From: Streptomyces griseorubiginosus
Lineage (GTDB): Bacteria > Actinomycetota > Actinomycetes > Streptomycetales > Streptomycetaceae
Reading direction: 5' to 3'
DNA: 44,471 bases
Assembly: GCF_017614965.1 (NCBI RefSeq)
Contig: NZ_WVUG01000037.1
Location: forward strand, 1-44,471
Shown here: in pieces, positions 23,643 through 32,035 of the stretch
How the letters are laid out: each line of letters opens with the position of its first letter
How positions within the stretch are numbered: the stretch's first letter is position 1
Made by a program: the position numbers and the translations under genes
Notes under the pieces: model-generated
Told to the model about the DNA's origin: nothing
The model's input: the letters and a program-made list of their open reading frames with translations, nothing else
The model's database searches: none

Positions 23643-25377
23643 TGCCGAGCAGCGCCATGCCCTGGTGGAGGGTGCGGGCCGTCATGTCGCACAGGAACAG
23701 ACGGTTGTCGACCTGCGCCGGGGTGTCGGCCTTGAGGACCGGGCACTTGTCGTAGAACGACGTGTACAGCGACGCCAACTGGTACAGGTACGCCGCCAGC
23801 TTGTGCGGGGCGTACTCCGCGGCCGCCTCGAAGACCGTGTCGCCGAACGCGTCCAGGTGCAGGCCCAACGCCCGCTCCGCCGGGGCCAGTTCGAGCTCCG
23901 GGTGGGCGGCCGGCTTCGTGTCGCCCGCCTTGCGCAGGATCGACTGGATACGGGCGTACGCGTACTGCAGGTACACGCTCGTGTCGCCGTTCAGCGACAC
24001 CATCTGGTCCAGGTCGAACTTGTAGTCCCGGTTGGGGGACGTCGACAGGTCGGCGTACTTCACCGCGCCGATGCCGACCTGCGCGGCCCGCTCCTGGATC
24101 TCGTCCTCGGTGAGGTCCTGGGCCTTCTCCCGGACGACCTCCGCCGCCCGCTGGACCGCCTCGTCCAGCAGGTCCTCCAGCCGTACGGTCTCGCCCTCAC
24201 GCGTCTTGAACGGCTTGCCGTCCGCGCCGAGCACCGTGCCGTAACCCATGTTGTGCGCGGTCACGGAGTCGGTCAGCCAGCCCGCACGCCTCGCCGCCTC
24301 GAAGACCATCTTGAAGTGCAGCGACTGCCGTACGTCCACGACGTAGAGGAGCGAGGTGGCGTGCAGGTCGTCGACCCGGTTGCGGATCGCCGTCAGGTCT
24401 GAGGCGGCGTAGCCGAAACCGCCGTCCGCCTTCTGCACGATCAGCGGCACCGGCTGGTCGTCCTTGCCGCGGATGTCGTCGAAGAACACGACGAGCGCGC
24501 CCTCGGAGCGCACCGCGACGCCCTTCTCCTCCAGGAGCCGGGCGGTCTCGGGCATGCCCTCGTTGTACGCGGACTCGCCGACGATCTCCTCGTCCCGGAT
24601 CCGCATGTCCAGCTTCTCGAAGACCGAGTAGAAGTAGACCTTCGACTCGTCCACGAACTGCTGCCACAGCTCGAGGGTCTCCTTGTCGCCGGACTGCAGG
24701 GCGACGACCCGCTTGCGCGCCCGCTCCTTGAACTCCTCGTCGGAGTCGAAGACCGCGCGCGAGGCCTTGTAGACACGGTTGAGGTTCGACATGGCCTGCT
24801 CGCCGTCGACGTCGGCCGCGGGGGCCAGCTCGCCGGGGTGCTCGAACAGGTACTGGATGAGCATGCCGAACTGGGTGCCCCAGTCGCCGATGTGGTGCCG
24901 GCCGATCGTCTTCTCGCCGGTGAAGTCGAGCATGCCCCGCAGGGCGTCGCCGATGACCGCGGAGCGCAGGTGACCGACGTGCATCTCCTTCGCCACGTTC
25001 GGCTGGGCGTAGTCGATGACCGTGATGCCCGCGTTCTCCTTGAGGGGAACGCCGAGGCGGTCGCCGTCCGCGTACCGGGCGGCGAGGTTCTCGGTGATCG
25101 CCCGGTCCGCGATGGTGAGGTTCAGGAAGCCGGGCCCGGAGACCTCGACGTCCTTGATCAGCTCGTCGCCGGTGACGATCCGTCCGACGACCTCGGTCGC
25201 CAGCTCCCGCGGGTTGGCCTTGGCCTTCTTGGCGAGGGCAAGGATGCCGTTCGCCTGGAAGTCCGCCCGGTCACTACGTCGCAGCAGCGGGTCCGCAACG
25301 GCCTCCGGCAGGGTGGCCGAGAGGGCGGACGCGAGCTGCTGGTTGACGGAGTCGCTGAGGGACGTGACCGGGGCCAT
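23620..25377 (-). CDS. argS: arginyl-tRNA synthetase
   Basis: This 585-residue class I synthetase charges tRNA(Arg). It has the ArgRS N-terminal domain ([20 protein letters not shown]), the HIGH-type motif in [22 protein letters not shown], and a KMSKS counterpart in [18 protein letters not shown]. The C-terminal DALR anticodon-binding domain follows ([34 protein letters not shown]). The ATG at 25377 gives [16 protein letters not shown]. It is divergent from lysS and overlaps the RsbW-like gene tail to tail. Confidence 0.97.
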   Translation of the reverse strand: MAPVTSLSDSVNQQLASALSATLPEAVADPLLRRSDRADFQANGILALAKKAKANPRELATEVVGRIVTGDELIKDVEVSGPGFLNLTIADRAITENLAARYADGDRLGVPLKENAGITVIDYAQPNVAKEMHVGHLRSAVIGDALRGMLDFTGEKTIGRHHIGDWGTQFGMLIQYLFEHPGELAPAADVDGEQAMSNLNRVYKASRAVFDSDEEFKERARKRVVALQSGDKETLELWQQFVDESKVYFYSVFEKLDMRIRDEEIVGESAYNEGMPETARLLEEKGVAVRSEGALVVFFDDIRGKDDQPVPLIVQKADGGFGYAASDLTAIRNRVDDLHATSLLYVVDVRQSLHFKMVFEAARRAGWLTDSVTAHNMGYGTVLGADGKPFKTREGETVRLEDLLDEAVQRAAEVVREKAQDLTEDEIQERAAQVGIGAVKYADLSTSPNRDYKFDLDQMVSLNGDTSVYLQYAYARIQSILRKAGDTKPAAHPELELAPAERALGLHLDAFGDTVFEAAAEYAPHKLAAYLYQLASLYTSFYDKCPVLKADTPAQVDNRLFLCDMTARTLHQGMALLGIRTPERL

Positions 25378-25513
25378 AGGAATGGGTGCCGTTCTCCTCG
25401 TGGGGATCGATAGACCCAACCAGTATCCCATGGGAGGTAAAGCGGTTTTCCCGGGCGCATGGGCGTCTGTGACAATGGAGCGTCACCCGTTCAGAAAGAA
25501 GGACGTGCCGATC

Positions 25514-27277
25514 GTGGCTCAGAGCACCGAGACCACCGACTGGGTCTCCCGTTTCGCGGATGAGGTCATCGAGGAGTCGGAGCGTCGGGCCCCCGGCAAA
25601 CCCGTGGTCGTCGCCTCCGGGCTGTCGCCGTCCGGTCCGATTCACCTCGGCAACCTGCGCGAGGTCATGACCCCGCACCTCGTCGCCGACGAGATCCGGC
25701 GGCGCGGCCTCCAGGTGCGCCACCTCATCTCCTGGGACGACTACGACCGCTACCGCAAGGTGCCGGCCGGGGTCGCCGGGGTCGACGAGACCTGGGCCGA
25801 GCACATCGGCAAGCCGCTGACGTCCGTCCCCGCGCCGAAGGGTTCCCCGTTCCCGAACTGGGCCGAGCACTTCAAGGCCGCGATGATCGAGTCGCTGGCC
25901 CAGCTCGGCGTGGAGTTCGACGGGATCAGCCAGACCGCCCAGTACACCTCCGGCGTCTACCGGGACCAGATCCTGCACGCCGTGGCGCACCGGGCCGAGA
26001 TCGACGCGATCCTCGACCAGTACCGCACCAAGAAGGCCCCGGCCAAGCAGTCCCAGAAGCCGGTGGACGAGGCCGAACTGGAGGCCGCCGAGGGCTCCGG
26101 CGCGGCCGGCGAGGACGACGGCTCCGCCTCCGGCTCCGTCGGCTACTTCCCGTACAAGCCCTACTGCGGCAACTGCGAGAAGGACCTCACGACCGTCACC
26201 TCCTACGACGACGACACCACCGAGCTGACCTACTCCTGCACCTCGTGCGGCTTCTCCGAGACCGTCCGGCTGGAGGAGTTCAACCGCGGCAAGCTGGTCT
26301 GGAAGGTCGACTGGCCGATGCGCTGGGCCTACGAGGGCGTCGTCTTCGAGCCGTCCGGTGTGGACCACTCGTCCCCGGGGTCCTCCTTCCAGGTCGGCGG
26401 GCAGATCGTCGGGATCTTCGGCGGCAAGCAGCCGATCGGGCCCATGTACGCGTTCGTGGGCATCAGCGGCATGGCGAAGATGTCCTCCTCGCGGGGCGGT
26501 GTGCCGACGCCCGCCGACGCCCTGAAGATCATGGAGCCGCAGATCCTGCGCTGGCTCTACGCCCGCCGCCGGCCCAACCAGTCCTTCAAGATCGCCTTCG
26601 ACCAGGAGATCCAGCGGCTCTACGACGAGTGGGACAAGCTCGACGCCAAGGTCGCTGGGGGCACCTCCCAGGCTATTGGCACTGGGGGAGGCTCCGCCCT
26701 GCCGGGGGACGTCGCCGCGCACGCCCGCGCGGTGGGCACGGCCGCCGGTGAGCTGCCGACGACACCGCGACCGCTGCCGTACCGCACGCTCGCCTCGGTC
26801 GCCGACATCACCGCCGGGCACGAGGACCAGGCGCTCAGGATCCTCTCCGAGCTCGACCCGGAGAACCCGCTCGCCTCGCTGGACGAGGCACGGCCGCGGT
26901 ACGACCGGGCCGAGGCCTGGATCAACACCCACGTCCCCGCCGACCAGCGCACCATCGTGCGGGACGAACCCGACGCCGAGCTGCTGAAGTCCCTCGACGA
27001 GGCCTCCCAGCAGTCGCTGCGGCTGCTGCTCGACGGACTGGAGTCGCACTGGTCGCTGGACGGCCTGACGCACCTCGTCTACGGCGTCCCGAAGGTGCAG
27101 GCCGGGTTCGCGGCCGACGCCACGCCCAAGGAGCTGCCGGCCGAGATCAAGACGGCCCAGCGGACGTTCTTCGCGCTGCTGTACCACCTGCTGGTCGGGC
27201 GCGACACGGGACCGCGCCTGCCCACGCTGCTGCTGGCGGTGGGACAGGACCGGGTACGGCGCCTGCTCGGCGAGTAG
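25514..27277 (+). CDS. lysS: class I lysyl-tRNA synthetase
   Basis: This ~587-residue LysRS is of the class I (archaeal, spirochaete and actinobacterial) type rather than the common class II. The HIGH-like motif is SGPIHLGNLREVM and the KMSKS-like motif is AKMSSSRG. A zinc-ribbon-like pair of cysteine motifs (CGNCEKD and CTSCGF) lies between them. The GTG at 25514 is chosen since GAAGGA lies 11-16 nt upstream; a GTG at 25505 is too close to it. An in-frame low-complexity stretch (AGGTSQAIGTGGGSALPGD) near residue 382-400 is encoded by a palindromic DNA segment and looks like an inserted repeat. Many Streptomyces also encode a class II LysRS elsewhere. Confidence 0.95.
   Translation: MAQSTETTDWVSRFADEVIEESERRAPGKPVVVASGLSPSGPIHLGNLREVMTPHLVADEIRRRGLQVRHLISWDDYDRYRKVPAGVAGVDETWAEHIGKPLTSVPAPKGSPFPNWAEHFKAAMIESLAQLGVEFDGISQTAQYTSGVYRDQILHAVAHRAEIDAILDQYRTKKAPAKQSQKPVDEAELEAAEGSGAAGEDDGSASGSVGYFPYKPYCGNCEKDLTTVTSYDDDTTELTYSCTSCGFSETVRLEEFNRGKLVWKVDWPMRWAYEGVVFEPSGVDHSSPGSSFQVGGQIVGIFGGKQPIGPMYAFVGISGMAKMSSSRGGVPTPADALKIMEPQILRWLYARRRPNQSFKIAFDQEIQRLYDEWDKLDAKVAGGTSQAIGTGGGSALPGDVAAHARAVGTAAGELPTTPRPLPYRTLASVADITAGHEDQALRILSELDPENPLASLDEARPRYDRAEAWINTHVPADQRTIVRDEPDAELLKSLDEASQQSLRLLLDGLESHWSLDGLTHLVYGVPKVQAGFAADATPKELPAEIKTAQRTFFALLYHLLVGRDTGPRLPTLLLAVGQDRVRRLLGE
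26655..26704 (+). repeat. palindromic repeat inserted in frame in lysS
   Basis: CACCTCCCAG (26662-26671) and CTGGGGGAGG (26682-26691) are imperfect inverted arms around a 10-nt loop. The style, CACCTCCCAG facing CTGGGGGAGG, is one I associate with GC-rich small repeats between Streptomyces genes. It encodes Gly/Ser/Thr residues absent from the conserved core of the enzyme. Confidence 0.55.
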
Positions 27278-27298
27278 CGAGTAGCGAGTAACGGCAAC

Positions 27299-27332
27299 GG
27301 AAAAGGGGTCCTCTGCCGAGGGCCCCTTTTCC
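27299..27332. terminator. terminator after lysS, possibly bidirectional
   Basis: GGAAAAGGGG (27299-27308) pairs with CCCCTTTTCC (27323-27332), extended by TCCTC/GAGGG with one T-G wobble, around the loop TGCC. It lies 21 nt after the lysS stop and 38 nt from the end of the convergent DUF2637 gene. The A/T tracts in the arms make it intrinsic-like on both strands. Confidence 0.9.
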
Positions 27333-27370
27333 TGTGCCTTTTCCTGTCTCTCTACCTGTACCTGAGCCGG

Positions 27371-28621
27371 TCAGGCGATGTGCTCGTCCGTCAGCTCCGC
27401 GTTCAGGCGGTTGGAGAACCGGTTGACCATGCGCTTGGACTCGGCTTCGTCGAGCGTGACACCGTACGTGGCCTCGACATCGGCGATGAACCCGCGCGGG
27501 GTGGGCGCACCGTTCCCGGTCTTTATCGACTCGCGGAAGACCTGGTAGAAGTCCTCCTCGGACGGCTCCGGGGCGCCACCGCCCTCTCCGAGCTCACGGG
27601 TGCGGTTGCCGCTCACCGGGATGGGAAAGCTGCCCGTCTCCTCCATCGAGGGCTCTTCCTGGTACTGCTGTTCCTGCTGGTACTGCTCCGCCTGCTGCTG
27701 CTCCGCGTACCACTGGGCGTACTGCTCCGGGTCGTACGTCGGATCGTAGTCGCCGTGGTACTCGATCTGCTGGGGGTGCCGGGCGTGCAGCCAGGGACTC
27801 ACCTCCGGCTCGGGTGCCTCGGGTACGTAGTCGTACTGCTCCGTCGGCCGTGGTGCGGGCGCCGCCTCCACCGCGCGGTTCACCGGTGGCGCGGTGACCT
27901 CCTGCGCGGGCGCCGGGGGCAGCAGCACCGGCTCTATGCCCGCCGCGGCCAGGCCCGCCGGGGCCGTGTCCGCCAGGGGGACGCCGTAGCGGGCCAGCCG
28001 CAGCGGCATCAGGGACTCCACCGGAGCCTTGCGGCGCCAGGCGCGGCCGAACCGCGAATGCAGCCGGGCCTGGTAGACGAGACGTTCCTGCTCCAGCTTG
28101 ATGACCTGCTCGTAGGAGCGCAGCTCCCACAGCTTCATCCGGCGCCACAGCAGGAAGGTCGGGACCGGGGAGAGCAGCCAGCGGGTGAGCCGCACGCCCT
28201 CCATGTGCTTGTCGGCCGTGATGTCCGCGATCCGGCCGATCGCGTGCCGGGCCGCCTCCACGGCGACGATGAACAGGACCGGGATCACGCCGTGCATGCC
28301 CACGCCCAGCGGGTCCGGCCAGGCCGCCGCGCCGTTGAAGGCGATCGTGGCCGCCGTCAGCAGCCACGCCGTCTGCCGCAGCAGCGGGAAGGGGATGCGG
28401 ATCCAGGTCAGGAGGAGGTCCAGGGCGAGCAGGACACAGATACCGGCGTCGATGCCGATCGGGAACACGTACGCGAAGTTCCCGAAGCCCTTCTTGATGG
28501 CCAACTCGCGGACCGCCGCGTACGAACCGGCGAAGCCGATGCCGGCGATGATCACGGCGCCGGTCACGACCACGCCGATGAGAACGCGGTGCATCCGAGT
28601 CAGCTGCAGTGGCGCGGCCAC
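27371..28621 (-). CDS. DUF2637 membrane protein
   Basis: This ~416-residue protein has a DUF2637 N-terminal half with four membrane helices (VLIGVVVTGAVIIAGIGFA, FPIGIDAGICVLLALDLL, TAWLLTAATIAFNGAAAW, VIPVLFIVAVEAARHAI). A cytoplasmic C-terminal half is rich in Gln, Glu, Tyr and Pro (QWYAEQQQAEQYQQEQQYQ). The end looks like a small helical domain (FIADVEATYGVTLDEAESKR). Similar domains occur in Spd-type plasmid spread proteins and in chromosomal proteins. The GTG at 28621 follows GGGGAGGGGAG. The function is unknown. It is the last of three minus-strand membrane or lipoprotein genes. Confidence 0.85.
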   Translation of the reverse strand: MAAPLQLTRMHRVLIGVVVTGAVIIAGIGFAGSYAAVRELAIKKGFGNFAYVFPIGIDAGICVLLALDLLLTWIRIPFPLLRQTAWLLTAATIAFNGAAAWPDPLGVGMHGVIPVLFIVAVEAARHAIGRIADITADKHMEGVRLTRWLLSPVPTFLLWRRMKLWELRSYEQVIKLEQERLVYQARLHSRFGRAWRRKAPVESLMPLRLARYGVPLADTAPAGLAAAGIEPVLLPPAPAQEVTAPPVNRAVEAAPAPRPTEQYDYVPEAPEPEVSPWLHARHPQQIEYHGDYDPTYDPEQYAQWYAEQQQAEQYQQEQQYQEEPSMEETGSFPIPVSGNRTRELGEGGGAPEPSEEDFYQVFRESIKTGNGAPTPRGFIADVEATYGVTLDEAESKRMVNRFSNRLNAELTDEHIA

Positions 28622-28776
28622 CCGTACTCCCCTCCCCTTGCGTGTTGTTGCGCGCAACAGGGTGGCACATGTGTACGTCGGTCGTACCGCCGGACGGGAG
28701 GAGCCCGGCCGTCACAGGGGGCCGGGCTCCGTCAAAATGCGGTGCTGAGCTGCGAATTGCCGTCCAGATGTGACGG

Positions 28777-29715
28777 TCAGCTCTTCTTCGACGCTGAGGA
28801 GGAAGGAGAGCTCGACGGGGACGCGGAGGACTTCCCGGCCTTCGACGCCGACGCCGACGGCGCCGCGGACTTCGAAGGCGACGGCTTCGCCGTGCCCGAA
28901 CCCGAGTCGCCGCCGGAACCGCCGCCCTGGCCGCCGTCGCCGTTGGCCGCCGCCACCGAGGCCACCGCCTCCTTGGCCGCCTGCTGCGCCAGCTTGCTCA
29001 GATCGTCGGCGTTCGGCGTCTTGTCACCGGCCAGACCCGCGCCGTTGTAGTCGAGGGTGACGACCACGTTCTCCACCCGCGCCACGACCGTCTGCTGCTT
29101 GAAGGCGCCCTCCTTCTTCTTCAGGTCGTAGCGCACCGCCGTCGCCTCGTCGCCCGTCCCGGCGACCGCCTGCGACTTGACGTTCTTCGCGCCCGCCACC
29201 GACTGGGCGTCCTTGACCTGCTTCTCGTAGTACACGTGCGCCAGCTGGTTGCCCTCACCGCGCGCCGCGTCCGAGTCGAAACGCAGCAGAGACACGTTGA
29301 GCCAGCGGAACTGGGAGCCCTTCACACCGTTGTTGGCCAGACTGCTCCACGAGCAACTCGCCCGCGTACCCGCCTCGTCCGAAGTGCCCTTCTTGCCGGA
29401 CTTCGCCCCCTTCGGTACCAGCGAGGTCAGCGTCTTCTTCGACAACGTCCCGCACGAGTCGGGAATCGTCCGGTACGCCGCCGCCTGCACCGTCGGCGAC
29501 GCGCTCGCGCCCGTCGACGAGGACGTCTGCCCGCCGCTCTCCGACCCCTTGCTCCCGCTGTCACCGGAGCCGGAGTCCGAGGAACAGCCGGCGACGATCA
29601 GCATCACGGGGACCGCCGCCGCGCAGACAAGGACACGGCCCAGGCGCCCCGCCCGCTTCTCTCGCTGGTCGAGCTCATCTCGCTGTGCTGGTCGCTGCAT
29701 GGTTCCTTCACTCAT
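28777..29715 (-). CDS. DUF3558 family lipoprotein
   Basis: This ~312-residue exported lipoprotein has hydrophobic LVCAAAVPVMLIVAGC with lipobox VAGC, a Ser/Gly-rich spacer, a DUF3558 domain (IPDSCGTLSKKTLTSLVP, ASCSWSSL, GDEATAVRYDL, VVTLDYNGA) and a long Ser/Ala/Pro/Lys tail. The Cys pair (PDSCG and RASCSW) is typical of the family. The ATG at 29715 is listed; the ATG at 29700 has a closer GAAGGA and may be the true start. It is a paralogue of the neighbouring upstream gene. The role of the family is unknown. Confidence 0.88.
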   Translation of the reverse strand: MSEGTMQRPAQRDELDQREKRAGRLGRVLVCAAAVPVMLIVAGCSSDSGSGDSGSKGSESGGQTSSSTGASASPTVQAAAYRTIPDSCGTLSKKTLTSLVPKGAKSGKKGTSDEAGTRASCSWSSLANNGVKGSQFRWLNVSLLRFDSDAARGEGNQLAHVYYEKQVKDAQSVAGAKNVKSQAVAGTGDEATAVRYDLKKKEGAFKQQTVVARVENVVVTLDYNGAGLAGDKTPNADDLSKLAQQAAKEAVASVAAANGDGGQGGGSGGDSGSGTAKPSPSKSAAPSASASKAGKSSASPSSSPSSSASKKS

Positions 29716-29833
29716 GACGCTCGTGGTTCCTGCCGTCGGATCGGGTCCGAGGGGCCACGGTACGCGGTGAGGACTCTGTGCGGTTTTGCTTTGAAAGCTT
29801 TGCGAAGGGACGCGGGGGAGCGGTGAACACCCC

Positions 29834-30661
29834 TTATCCGCCCAGCGTGTCCGCCAGCTGGGAGGCCAGTTTCCTTGCCCTGTCCTGCATTTCCTTGCTG
29901 TCCGGGACCGTGCCGACGGTGGCCGGCTGCTCCTCGTACTCGATGGTCACGATGACGTTCGACGTGCGGAATGCCACAGTCACCGTGCGCTGCTGGGCCG
30001 TCGAACCGGAGCCGCCGACCACGTCGTCGAGGAACGCCTCGTCGCCGAGACCGGAGAGGACGCGGGGTTGGAGGTCGGAGGGGGTCGCGGACGAGGAGGA
30101 GGACGGTGAGGAGGACGGCGTTGAGGAGGTGGAGGCCGACGCCGAGGGCGAGGCGGTGGACGAGGAACCGGCGTCGGCTGTCACGCCCGCGTCCGAGCTC
30201 GAGGCGGTCGGCTCGGGCAGGTCCGCCGCCTCCACCTTCGTCGCGAACAGCTGCTGGGCCTCGGCGTCGTCGCTCACCGCGTTGTCGTACGACACCACGC
30301 GCTCGAAGTCGACGAGGAGATGGTCCGTCGCGTCCGTGGACTCCACCTTCCAACGGCAGCCGGACTTGCGGTCGGTGTCGTAGGTGAGGTCGGCCTCTCC
30401 CTGGTACGCCTTCGCACGCTGATCCTGGTCGGCGATCTGCTTGATGCCGGGCAGCAGGGAGTCGAGGGTGTTGTGGCTGACCGCGCTGCACGGTTCCGGG
30501 AGCGTGTCGTACTTGCCCGGCTGGGCGACAGCGGTGGCCGAGCCGGCGTTGCCCGGGTTAGCGTCGTCCGTCGTGCCGCCGCCGCTGGAGCCGCTGGTGC
30601 AGCCGGCCAGCAGGGCCGCGAGGAGTGCGGCGACGCCGGATACGTACGCCTTCCGCTGCAC
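29834..30661 (-). CDS. DUF3558 family lipoprotein (paralogue)
   Basis: This 275-residue lipoprotein has signal peptide VSGVAALLAALLAGC (lipobox LAGC, Cys21). Its DUF3558 domain (LPEPCSAVSHNTLDSLLPG, SGCRWKVES, LLVDFERVV, GDEAFLDD, VTIEYEEQPA) is interrupted by a Ser/Thr/Ala-rich stretch at about residues 152-195. The GTG at 30661 has AGAGGAG 7 nt upstream. Both paralogues share the two-Cys pattern, the charged beta-strands and a low-complexity segment, consistent with an old duplication. Confidence 0.88.
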   Translation of the reverse strand: MQRKAYVSGVAALLAALLAGCTSGSSGGGTTDDANPGNAGSATAVAQPGKYDTLPEPCSAVSHNTLDSLLPGIKQIADQDQRAKAYQGEADLTYDTDRKSGCRWKVESTDATDHLLVDFERVVSYDNAVSDDAEAQQLFATKVEAADLPEPTASSSDAGVTADAGSSSTASPSASASTSSTPSSSPSSSSSATPSDLQPRVLSGLGDEAFLDDVVGGSGSTAQQRTVTVAFRTSNVIVTIEYEEQPATVGTVPDSKEMQDRARKLASQLADTLGG

Positions 30662-30840
30662 GGTCAGGCTCCTCTCGCTGGTTAATGGCTTGCCGCGCAG
30701 GGGGCACCCCTGCAGACAATGTCTATCGCACGCAACGCCGTGACCGCCGGTCCGCTGTCCTTTTCGTAGACCTTGGCACCTTTTTTTCGATTACCCACTT
30801 ATGTAGATCTGTGTTGTTTTTCCGGGGGAATGAGGAAGAC

Positions 30841-32034
30841 ATGTCGTACGTCGAGATACCGGGCGCGAAGGTCCCGATCCGTATGTGGACCGACCCCGCG
30901 TCGGTCGAGGAGGGCGCCCTCCAGCAGCTCCGCAATGTCGCCACCCTGCCCTGGATCAAGGGCCTCGCGGTCATGCCGGACGTCCACTACGGCAAGGGCG
31001 CGACGGTCGGCTCGGTGATCGCGATGCGGGGTGCGGTGTGTCCGGCGGCGGTCGGGGTGGACATCGGCTGCGGCATGTCGGCGGTGAAGACGTCCCTGAC
31101 CGCGAACGACCTGCCGGGGGATCTCTCGCGGCTGCGGTCGAAGATCGAGCAGGCGATTCCGGTGGGCCGCGGAATGCACGACGACCCGGTCGACCCGGGG
31201 CGGCTGCACGGTTTCGCGACGGCCGGGTGGGAGGACTTCTGGGGGCGGTTCGACGGAGTGGCCGATTCGGTCAAATTCCGTCACGAGCGGGCCGGAAAGC
31301 AGATGGGAACGCTCGGATCCGGGAACCACTTCGTCGAAGTCTGCACGGACACGACCGGTTCCGTATGGCTGATGCTGCACTCCGGTTCCCGGAACATCGG
31401 CAAGGAACTCGCCGAGCACCACATCGGCGTGGCCCAGAAGCTCCCGCACAACCAGGGTCTTGTCGACCGCGACCTCGCCGTCTTCATCGCGGACACCCCG
31501 CAGATGGCGGCCTACCGCAACGACCTGTTCTGGGCGCAGGAGTACGCGAAGTACAACCGCTCGATCATGATGGCGCTCCTGAAGGACGTGGTCCGCAAGG
31601 AGTTCAAGAAGGCGAAGCCGACCTTCGAGCCGGAGATCAGCGCCCACCACAACTACGTGGCGGAGGAGCGCTACGACGGGATGGACCTGCTCGTCACCCG
31701 CAAGGGCGCGATCCGCGCGGGCTCCGGCGACTACGGCATCATCCCGGGCTCCATGGGCACGGGTTCGTACATCGTGAAGGGTCTCGGCAACGAGAAGGCC
31801 TTCAACTCGGCGTCCCACGGCGCAGGTCGGCGCATGAGCCGCAACGCCGCCAAGCGCCGCTTCTCCACCAAGGACCTGGAGGAGCAGACGCGGGGCGTGG
31901 AGTGCCGCAAGGACTCCGGCGTGGTCGACGAGATCCCGGGCGCCTACAAGCCGATCGAGCAGGTCATCGATCAGCAGCGGGACCTCGTCGAGGTCGTGGC
32001 GAAGCTGAAGCAGGTCGTCTGCGTGAAGGGCTGA
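30841..32034 (+). CDS. rtcB: RNA-splicing ligase RtcB
   Basis: This 397-residue GTP- and manganese-dependent ligase joins RNA 2',3'-cyclic phosphate or 3'-phosphate ends to 5'-OH ends. The metal-binding Cys77 is in AAVGVDIGCGMS, a His set lies in LGSGNHFVEV and LHSGSRNIG, and the guanylylated His is H326 in SASHGAGRRMSR. The ATG at 30841 follows GAGGAAG. The ~65 nt before it is unusually AT-rich. The convergent phosphatase-GNAT gene ends 1 nt away with no terminator between them. No archease or RtcA gene is seen nearby. Confidence 0.95.
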   Translation: MSYVEIPGAKVPIRMWTDPASVEEGALQQLRNVATLPWIKGLAVMPDVHYGKGATVGSVIAMRGAVCPAAVGVDIGCGMSAVKTSLTANDLPGDLSRLRSKIEQAIPVGRGMHDDPVDPGRLHGFATAGWEDFWGRFDGVADSVKFRHERAGKQMGTLGSGNHFVEVCTDTTGSVWLMLHSGSRNIGKELAEHHIGVAQKLPHNQGLVDRDLAVFIADTPQMAAYRNDLFWAQEYAKYNRSIMMALLKDVVRKEFKKAKPTFEPEISAHHNYVAEERYDGMDLLVTRKGAIRAGSGDYGIIPGSMGTGSYIVKGLGNEKAFNSASHGAGRRMSRNAAKRRFSTKDLEEQTRGVECRKDSGVVDEIPGAYKPIEQVIDQQRDLVEVVAKLKQVVCVKG

Positions 32035-32035
32035 C

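Noticed and set aside
25378..25513. T-box leader between argS and lysS
   Set aside because: The gap is only 136 nt, is shared by divergent promoters, and shows no specifier loop or T-box sequence.
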